DNA from: an uncultured Clostridia bacterium
Lineage (GTDB): Bacteria > Bacillota_A > Clostridia > TANB77 > CAG-508
Assembly (NCBI GenBank): GCA_947588915.1
Contig: CANPZA010000042.1
Coordinates: 1-10,901 of the forward strand
Length of the DNA: 10,901 nt
Direction of reading: 5' to 3'
The notes under the pieces are model-generated. The model saw only the letters and a list, made by a program, of their open reading frames with translations, was not told where the DNA came from and did not search any database. A program made the position numbers and the translations under genes. Positions within the stretch are counted from its first letter, which is position 1; each line of letters opens with the position of its first letter. Of this stretch, positions 6,877-10,901 are shown piece after piece.

Positions 6877-7488
6877 TTATTCCTCTTTTCTATTTGTTTC
6901 TACAATTTCAGTTTGTTCTATATTTTCTTCTTGTTCTATTAATTCATCAATAACTATTTGCTTATTTTCATCCATTTTATATCGCGGTAATTCTGGGAGT
7001 TCTTCTAAAGATGAATACCCAAATTTTTTTAAGAACTCATCTGTTGTTTTATATGACATCGGTTTTCCTGGTAAATCAATTTTCCCTGCTTCTTCGATTA
7101 AACCATATTCTAATAATTTATACACACATGCATCTGCAGAAACTCCACGTATTGATTCTATTTCTGCTCTTGTAATTTTAGGATTGTATGCAATTATTGA
7201 TAATGTTTCTAATGCTGCATTTGATAAATTAGGTGCATTTCTTTTATCTATTATTGGGTAAACAAAATTATATAATTCTTTTTTTGTGCATAATTGATAA
7301 TTATCATTTACTTTTATAAGTTCTATTCCTCTTTCTTCTTTTTTATACTCTTCTTGCATATTTGAAATTATATTATCAATTTCATCTTCTGAAATTTCTA
7401 ATGCTAAAACAATTTCTTTTTTACTTACTTGTCTTCCTGCTGAAAAAAGAATTGCCTCTATTATTGATTTTAATTTATTAATCTCCAT
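6877..7488 (-). CDS. scpB: Segregation and condensation protein B
   Basis: A winged-helix subunit of the SMC-ScpA-ScpB complex that organises and segregates chromosomes. From the ATG at 7488 the product has 203 residues, a normal length. The first winged-helix domain covers about residues 1-80. The second begins near ALETLSIIAYNPKITRAEIE and carries the family signature IRGVSADACVYKLLEYGLI. After GKPMSYKTTDEFLKKFG and LEELPEL there is an acidic tail rich in Glu. A longer frame opens at 7524, but that ATG lies within the -10 box of a near-consensus promoter. The ATG at 7488 has AGGAAGG six bases upstream, which settles the start. scpA is not next to it: the gene is the first of its operon, with proS second. 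Confidence 0.95.
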   Translation of the reverse strand: MEINKLKSIIEAILFSAGRQVSKKEIVLALEISEDEIDNIISNMQEEYKKEERGIELIKVNDNYQLCTKKELYNFVYPIIDKRNAPNLSNAALETLSIIAYNPKITRAEIESIRGVSADACVYKLLEYGLIEEAGKIDLPGKPMSYKTTDEFLKKFGYSSLEELPELPRYKMDENKQIVIDELIEQEENIEQTEIVETNRKEE

Positions 7489-7494
7489 TTTATT

Positions 7495-7501
7495 CCTTCC
7501 T
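7495..7501 (-). promoter_or_regulatory. Ribosome binding site fixing the scpB start
   Basis: AGGAAGG on the minus strand lies 6 bases before the ATG at 7488. No comparable site precedes the earlier in-frame ATG at 7524. Confidence 0.8.
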
Positions 7502-7522
7502 AAATAATTTTTTAATATGTAC

Positions 7523-7551
7523 ATTATCCCATGTAATACTTAATTTGTCAA
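7523..7551 (-). promoter_or_regulatory. Near-perfect sigma-A promoter of scpB-proS
   Basis: On the minus strand, TTGACA (7551-7546, full consensus) and GATAAT (7528-7523, one mismatch) are 17 bases apart. The predicted start near 7516 leaves a leader of about 28 bases before the scpB ATG. Confidence 0.85.
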
Positions 7552-7657
7552 TATTTTTTCAATTTTTCTTGCGCTTTTTAGCTTATTGTGATAATATTAT
7601 TTTAATAATAATTTTAAGATAAATTTTTATATTTTGTATTTATTATTAATTTTTTTT

Positions 7658-7662
7658 GGAGG
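7658..7662 (+). promoter_or_regulatory. Ribosome binding site fixing the start of the small charged protein
   Basis: GGAGG lies 7 bases before the ATG at 7670. An earlier in-frame ATG at 7634 has no such site and would place the GGAGG inside the coding region. Confidence 0.75.
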
Positions 7663-7669
7663 TTTGTTT

Positions 7670-7852
7670 ATGGATGAGAAAAAAAATTTAGAAGTCGTTT
7701 CAGATGATGGCACTAGTTTAAATATTTCTCCTGTATATGACCATTTAAATATTGGCAAGCCAAAATCTGCTACTGAAAAACCTAAAAATATTGTAATACC
7801 TAAAGAAAAAGATAAAAAAAACAATGAAGAAAAGAAAGATGAAGAAAATTAA
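7670..7852 (+). CDS. Small, highly charged protein of unknown function
   Basis: The 60-residue product is soluble and probably largely disordered. It has an acidic start (MDEKKN), a middle part with SLNISPVYDHLNIGKPKSA, and a tail from about residue 37 made mostly of Lys, Glu, Asp and Asn. It has no signal peptide, membrane helix or cysteine. The GGAGG site and an immediately following strong terminator indicate a real single-gene unit. It is transcribed divergently from scpB. A promoter is not clear: TAATAT at 7592-7597 has only a weak TTGCGC 17 bases upstream. The IVIP and PVYDHLNIGKPKS segments look more constrained than the tail and would be the parts to compare across genomes. I do not recognise a function. 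Confidence 0.72.
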   Translation: MDEKKNLEVVSDDGTSLNISPVYDHLNIGKPKSATEKPKNIVIPKEKDKKNNEEKKDEEN

Positions 7853-7867
7853 TCTTCATCTTTTTTT
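7835..7867. terminator. Bidirectional terminator between the small charged gene and the cohesin gene
   Basis: An 8-bp core stem (GATGAAGA 7838-7845 with TCTTCATC 7853-7860) extends to 11 bp with AAA/TTT. On the plus strand it is followed by T7 (7861-7867). On the minus strand it follows directly after the cohesin-gene stop and leads into TTTCTTTTC. The loop carries the TAA of the plus-strand gene. Confidence 0.85.
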
Positions 7868-8624
7868 AAATATCCATATATTTATTTCTTTTATAAAGTA
7901 TTACTGCTACTATTAATGATACTATTATTGCAGTTGTTATTAATACACTTTTTATACCAGTTTGTGGTATTGTTTTATTAGATGTTGTTCCATCTTTTGG
8001 TGTTAAATTTCCACTTTGTTGGAAATTTGTTGTGCTTCCTCCATTACCACTTCCTGTATTTCCTCCCTGTGCAGTATTTCCACCTTGTGCTGTATTTCCT
8101 CCTTGTGCAGTGTTTCCACCTTGCACTGTATTTCCTCCACTAGCATTTTCTACTATTGCTATTGTTCCTGTAGCATCTGCTACTTCAAAAGTTTCATCAC
8201 CTGTTGAAAATTCTGCTTTGGTTAATGAAATGTTTTTATTTCCTATTGTTGCATTTTGTTTTGCTGTCAATGTTATTTTACCTATGGTTTGATTTGCTTT
8301 ATTAGCTGTATAATCTCCTCTTGCAATACTTACATTGTTTCCTATATACCCTTGTAATATCCAATTTCCTTGTTCATTTCCAGTTACTGTACAATCAAAT
8401 GCTTGCTCATCATAATTTACATTTGCATTAAATATTGCTATTCCATCTCCTTGAATATCGCTTGCTTTTATTAAGACTGTTACTGTTTCTCCTCTTTTCA
8501 CTTGTTTTTTGTCCATTTCTAATGTTAAATTACAAGTATTTTCTGCTGCAATACTATTTATACTAATACCTAAAACTAACATTATAAATGTTACTAATAT
8601 TAACATACTTTTATGTTTTAACAT
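7866..8624 (-). CDS. Cell-surface single-cohesin protein with IPQTG sortase-type anchor
   Basis: The product has 252 residues. Residues 1-27 form a signal peptide with likely cleavage after SIAA. Residues 30-149 resemble a cohesin domain: LTLEMDKKQVKRGETVTVLI, then GIAIFNANVNYDEQAFDC, a GNNVSIARGDYT loop, IGKITLTAK and a final TGTIAIV strand. C31 and C78 could form a disulfide. A Gly/Asn/Thr/Gln linker (about 150-218) contains GGNTAQ repeats. IPQTG (219-223) is followed by a 20-residue hydrophobic helix and the tail KRNKYMDI, the layout of a sortase substrate. The first ATG of the frame (8669) lacks a ribosome binding site. The ATG at 8624 has GAGGAGG 6 bases upstream and gives a clean signal peptide. 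The gene has its own promoter and follows an LRR-dockerin gene, so it is probably the wall-bound receptor for dockerin proteins (inference). Cohesin is assigned from the fold pattern. A related Ig-like surface domain is the alternative. Confidence 0.82.
   Translation of the reverse strand: MLKHKSMLILVTFIMLVLGISINSIAAENTCNLTLEMDKKQVKRGETVTVLIKASDIQGDGIAIFNANVNYDEQAFDCTVTGNEQGNWILQGYIGNNVSIARGDYTANKANQTIGKITLTAKQNATIGNKNISLTKAEFSTGDETFEVADATGTIAIVENASGGNTVQGGNTAQGGNTAQGGNTAQGGNTGSGNGGSTTNFQQSGNLTPKDGTTSNKTIPQTGIKSVLITTAIIVSLIVAVILYKRNKYMDI
8068..8139 (-). repeat. Four tandem 18-base repeats encoding the GGNTAQ linker
   Basis: The units are 8068-8085, 8086-8103, 8104-8121 and 8122-8139. They differ by a few bases and each encodes GGNT plus two residues (AQ or VQ). 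Tandem units of this kind can expand or contract by slippage, changing how far the cohesin stands off the wall. Confidence 0.85.
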
Positions 8625-8630
8625 TTGTAT

Positions 8631-8637
8631 CCTCCTC
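8631..8637 (-). promoter_or_regulatory. Ribosome binding site fixing the cohesin-protein start
   Basis: GAGGAGG on the minus strand lies 6 bases before the ATG at 8624. It sits inside the longer open frame, showing that the upstream ATG at 8669 is not the start. Confidence 0.85.
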
Positions 8638-8657
8638 ATATATATTTTCCTTCTTTT

Positions 8658-8686
8658 ATTATTCCACATTTATTAAAAAATTTCAA
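8658..8686 (-). promoter_or_regulatory. Sigma-A-type promoter of the cohesin gene
   Basis: On the minus strand, TTGAAA (8686-8681) and AATAAT (8663-8658) are 17 bases apart. The predicted start near 8651 lies downstream of the LRR gene, so the cohesin gene can be expressed on its own. No terminator hairpin separates it from the LRR gene, so read-through is also possible. Confidence 0.65.
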
Positions 8687-8689
8687 CAT

Positions 8690-8722
8690 TTTTTTATATT
8701 TTTTTATAATTTTTTATAATTT
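8690..8722. repeat. Low-complexity T/AT repeat between the LRR and cohesin genes
   Basis: Imperfect tandem copies of TTTTTATAAT or TTTTTATATT fill most of the 101-base gap. No hairpin is visible. On the minus strand it is an A-rich tract just upstream of the cohesin promoter and could act as an UP-like element (inference). Confidence 0.4.
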
Positions 8723-8725
8723 TAT

Positions 8726-10901
8726 CTATTCTATTATCCAATCTGGATTTTCTCTTTTTGTTTCTTCATCTTTACTTGCTGCTATATGTCTTAATAATTT
8801 TAATACATCTGTTGTGTTTATTTGATTATTATAATCAATATCTGCTATTTTATACTCTTTTTCTGTTAATATCCATGTTGGATTTTTACTTGCTATTTCC
8901 TCATCTTTATTTGCTGCTATATGTCTCAACATTTTTAATAAATCTGTTGAGTCTATTTTTCCATCTTCATCTATGTCTCCTTTTTTTATAATTATATATC
9001 CTTGTTTTCCTTCTTCTGCATATCTATGCCCTTCACTATTTGCTTTTACATAAATGATTGTTGTTTCATCTATTGTGGAACCTTCTATACTTGTTACATT
9101 ACCTGGTATATTTATTTCTCTTAAACTACTACAATTTTCAAATGCTCTCATTCCTATGTTTGTTACACTATTTGGGATTCCTATATTTACTAAACTACTA
9201 CATCCAGAAAATGCATACCTTCCTATGCTTGTTACACTACTTGCAATTGCTATTGTTTGTAAACTACTGCATCTTTCAAATGCCGTATGTACTATACTTG
9301 TTACTCCTTGTGGGATTGAATAACTGCTTCCTTCTTTTTTTTCTGGATATTTTATTATTTCTGTCTTATTTTTAGTAAATAATATTCCATTATCGCTCTC
9401 ATATTTTGTATTATTTCCATCTACATTTATTTCTTTTAAACTACTACAATTCCTAAATTCATTACCATTATTATTTCCTATATTTGTTACACTACTTGGA
9501 ATATTTATCTCTTTCAAACTACTACATTCATAAAATGCAAAATTATCTATTCTTATTACTCCTTTTGGGATTGAATAATTAGTTTCTTCTTTTCCTCCTG
9601 GATATTTCTTGATTGCTATTTTATTCTTAGTAAATAATACTCCTTCATCACTTTCATATTCTGTATTATTTCCATCTACATTTATTTCTTTTAAACTACT
9701 ACATCCATAAAATTCACTATCTATTATAATTGTTACACTGCTTGGAATTCCTATTGTTTCTAAACTACTACAATAACTAAATGCAGAATCTCCTATGCTT
9801 GTTACTCCTTCTGGGATATTTATTTCTTTTAAACTCTTACAATTCCAAAATGCATCCTCTCCTATGCTTGTTACACTACTTGGTATTTCTATTGTTTCTA
9901 AACTACTACATCTATCAAATGCACTCGATCCTATGTTTGTTATTTTGTCTTTTATAACTACTTTCTTTATAGCATAAGCATATTTAGTACCGTGCCAGTC
10001 CGTATTATCATTAAATTCCCAGTCCCTCATTTCTCCATCGCCTGAGATTGTAAGAGTTCTATCTTTTGATGTCCATTTTGCTTTAACACTTCCATTTTGC
10101 GCTTTTGATATATCCCATTCTTTTTCTTCTTTTATTTCATAATTTGTAGATATATTATTAGCATCTCCTTCTAATATATATCCTTGCTTATTTTCTTCTG
10201 CATATCTATGCCCTTCACTATCTGCTTTTACACACATAATTGCTGTATAATATATTGCAGAACTTCCTATTCTTGTAACTCCTTCTGGGATAGTTATTTC
10301 TTTTAAACTACTACATAAATAAAATGCACCATCTCCTATTCTTGTTACTTCCTCTGGAATTGAATAACTGGCTTCTTCTTTTCCTTCCGGATATTTTATT
10401 ATTTCTGTCTTATTTTTAGTAAATAATACTCCTTCATCACTTTCATATTTTGTATTATTAATATCTACATTTATTTCTTTTAAACTACTACATTTCCAAA
10501 ATGCTTCACTTCCTATGCTTGTTACATTACTTGGAATTTCTATTGTTTCTAAACTACTACAATTATTGAATGCATCATAATGTATATGTGCCATACTACT
10601 TGGTATTTCGATTCTTTCTAAACTACTACATCCAGAAAATGCATATTCTCCTATACTTGTTACTTCTTGTGGTATTGAATAACTGGTTTCTTTTTTTCCT
10701 TCTGGATATTTTTTGATTTCTGTCTTATCTTTACTAAATAATATCCCATCCTCACTTTTATACTTCATATTATTATTATCTACATTTATAGCTGTTAAAC
10801 TACTACAATCCTCAAATGCACGCTCTCCTATGCTTGTTACTCCTTCTGGAATATTTATTTCTTCTAGACTACTACATCCAGAAAATGCCCACTCTCCTAT
10901 G
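8726..10901 (-). CDS. BspA-type leucine-rich-repeat surface protein with C-terminal dockerin (5' end outside window)
   Basis: The frame stays open to the window edge. The ATG at 10768 is internal and continues a repeat, so about 724 C-terminal residues are visible. Numbered from that M, an LRR_5/BspA block of about 23-residue units (pattern IGxxAFxxCSSLxxIxIPxxVTS) runs to about 165 and ends in a VKADSEGHRYAEE cap. A spacer follows, then a WDISKAQNGSVKAKW to LTISGDGEMRDW domain (about 217-275) as often seen in clostridial LRR proteins. A second LRR block (276-565) ends in a near-identical cap, followed by a dockerin (597-680). Fifteen CSSL-type units are visible. The dockerin has two calcium-loop repeats (DIDEDGKIDSTD and DIDYNNQINTTD), each followed by a helix ending in LLRHIAA or MLRHIAA. 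There is no wall anchor at the C-terminus. The signal peptide would be outside the window. Likely role: a secreted adhesin or binding protein docked to a surface cohesin, such as the next gene's product (inference). Confidence 0.92.
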   Translation of the reverse strand, partial: IGEWAFSGCSSLEEINIPEGVTSIGERAFEDCSSLTAINVDNNNMKYKSEDGILFSKDKTEIKKYPEGKKETSYSIPQEVTSIGEYAFSGCSSLERIEIPSSMAHIHYDAFNNCSSLETIEIPSNVTSIGSEAFWKCSSLKEINVDINNTKYESDEGVLFTKNKTEIIKYPEGKEEASYSIPEEVTRIGDGAFYLCSSLKEITIPEGVTRIGSSAIYYTAIMCVKADSEGHRYAEENKQGYILEGDANNISTNYEIKEEKEWDISKAQNGSVKAKWTSKDRTLTISGDGEMRDWEFNDNTDWHGTKYAYAIKKVVIKDKITNIGSSAFDRCSSLETIEIPSSVTSIGEDAFWNCKSLKEINIPEGVTSIGDSAFSYCSSLETIGIPSSVTIIIDSEFYGCSSLKEINVDGNNTEYESDEGVLFTKNKIAIKKYPGGKEETNYSIPKGVIRIDNFAFYECSSLKEINIPSSVTNIGNNNGNEFRNCSSLKEINVDGNNTKYESDNGILFTKNKTEIIKYPEKKEGSSYSIPQGVTSIVHTAFERCSSLQTIAIASSVTSIGRYAFSGCSSLVNIGIPNSVTNIGMRAFENCSSLREINIPGNVTSIEGSTIDETTIIYVKANSEGHRYAEEGKQGYIIIKKGDIDEDGKIDSTDLLKMLRHIAANKDEEIASKNPTWILTEKEYKIADIDYNNQINTTDVLKLLRHIAASKDEETKRENPDWIIE
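8729..8980 (-). other. Dockerin domain coding segment
   Basis: The 84 C-terminal residues hold two repeats of about 40. Calcium ligands fit positions 1, 3, 5, 9 and 12 of both loops (D,D,D,D,D and D,D,N,N,D). Recognition positions 10-11 are ST and TT, and position 18 is Arg in both. Each helix is followed by a shared KDEE and NPxW extension. Confidence 0.9.
9311..9430 (-). repeat. 120-base in-frame module, copy 4
   Basis: This encodes 40 residues from INVDGNNTKYESDNG to SYSIP. Four copies of identical length occur in the LRR gene; the others are at 9566-9685, 10355-10474 and 10670-10789. Each splits the regular LRR units with a hairpin-like insertion of the type seen in BspA proteins (xGVLFTKNKTEIIKYP). 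Confidence 0.85.
9566..9685 (-). repeat. 120-base in-frame module, copy 3
   Basis: This encodes INVDGNNTEYESDEG to NYSIP. It shares long near-identical DNA stretches with copy 2, for example the segment encoding YESDEGVLFTKNK. Confidence 0.85.
9944..10123 (-). other. Inter-block domain within the LRR protein
   Basis: About 60 residues starting at EWDISKAQNGSVKAKW and containing LTISGDGEMRDW separate the two LRR blocks. This segment commonly starts LRR blocks in clostridial surface proteins. Its internal position suggests the protein arose by joining two LRR units. Confidence 0.6.
10355..10474 (-). repeat. 120-base in-frame module, copy 2
   Basis: This encodes INVDINNTKYESDEG to SYSIP, the second of four equal-length copies counted from the upstream side. 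Confidence 0.85.
10670..10789 (-). repeat. 120-base in-frame module, copy 1
   Basis: This encodes INVDNNNMKYKSEDG to SYSIP. It contains the internal ATG at 10768, which is a repeat residue (the copies have Thr there) and not a translation start. Confidence 0.85.

Noticed and set aside
7489..7524. Longer N-terminus for ScpB
   Set aside because: The ATG at 7524 is within the -10 box of the promoter, and the family starts at MEINKLKS with a good ribosome binding site.
8016..8292. Plus-strand Cys/Pro-rich frames with repeated VFPPCA
   Set aside because: They are antisense shadows of the GGNTAQ linker repeats of the cohesin gene and have no ribosome binding site.
8625..8669. Longer N-terminus for the cohesin protein
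   Set aside because: It would put the GAGGAGG site in the coding region, spoil the signal peptide, and overlap the promoter's -10 box.
10766..10768. ATG as the start of the LRR-dockerin gene
   Set aside because: The frame is open upstream to the window edge and encodes two further LRR units. The Met lies inside a repeat module, and no ribosome binding site or signal peptide follows.
9040..10901. Regularly spaced short repeats (AAACTACTACA about every 69 bases) resembling a CRISPR array
   Set aside because: They are the codons for the CSSL part of each LRR unit in an uninterrupted reading frame. The sequences between them encode the rest of the repeat and are not unrelated spacers.

Overview
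The window is very AT-rich. Its short intergenic gaps, strong GGAGG-type ribosome binding sites, canonical TTGACA/TATAAT promoters and T-tailed hairpin terminators point to a low-GC Gram-positive bacterium, most likely a member of the Clostridia (inference from gene content and style). Most of it is housekeeping DNA read on the minus strand. The right-hand quarter carries a cell-surface locus.

Layout from left to right. (1) 167-1878: a minus-strand unit of an RNA-methyltransferase-like gene, broken by a one-base frameshift near 1435, followed directly by an RluA/RluD-family pseudouridine synthase. It has its own promoter, a striking dyad over the predicted transcription start, and a terminator. 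(2) 1886-2095: a small one-helix membrane protein on the minus strand. (3) 2264-2443: a 59-residue plus-strand secreted or membrane peptide. Its last codons double as the uvrC terminator. (4) 2423-4832: hpt (purine salvage) and uvrC (excision repair), co-transcribed from a consensus promoter. (5) 4852-5451: a RelQ/YjbM-like small alarmone synthetase with a shortened C-terminus. (6) 5556-7551: scpB and a short, editing-domain-less prolyl-tRNA synthetase, forming one operon with a near-perfect promoter and a strong terminator. (7) 7670-7852: a small charged plus-strand protein, converging on the surface locus through a bidirectional terminator.

(8) 7866-10901: the surface locus. A 252-residue protein carries a signal peptide, a single cohesin-like domain, a GGNTAQ-repeat linker and an IPQTG sortase-type signal with a membrane helix and basic tail. 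Upstream on the same strand is a large BspA-type leucine-rich-repeat protein, cut by the window edge, which ends in a two-repeat dockerin. The simplest reading is a minimal, non-cellulosomal cohesin-dockerin pair. A wall-anchored single-cohesin receptor would hold a large secreted LRR protein that has no visible wall anchor of its own. This is the most interesting feature here. The pairing is inferred from domain types and adjacency, not shown.
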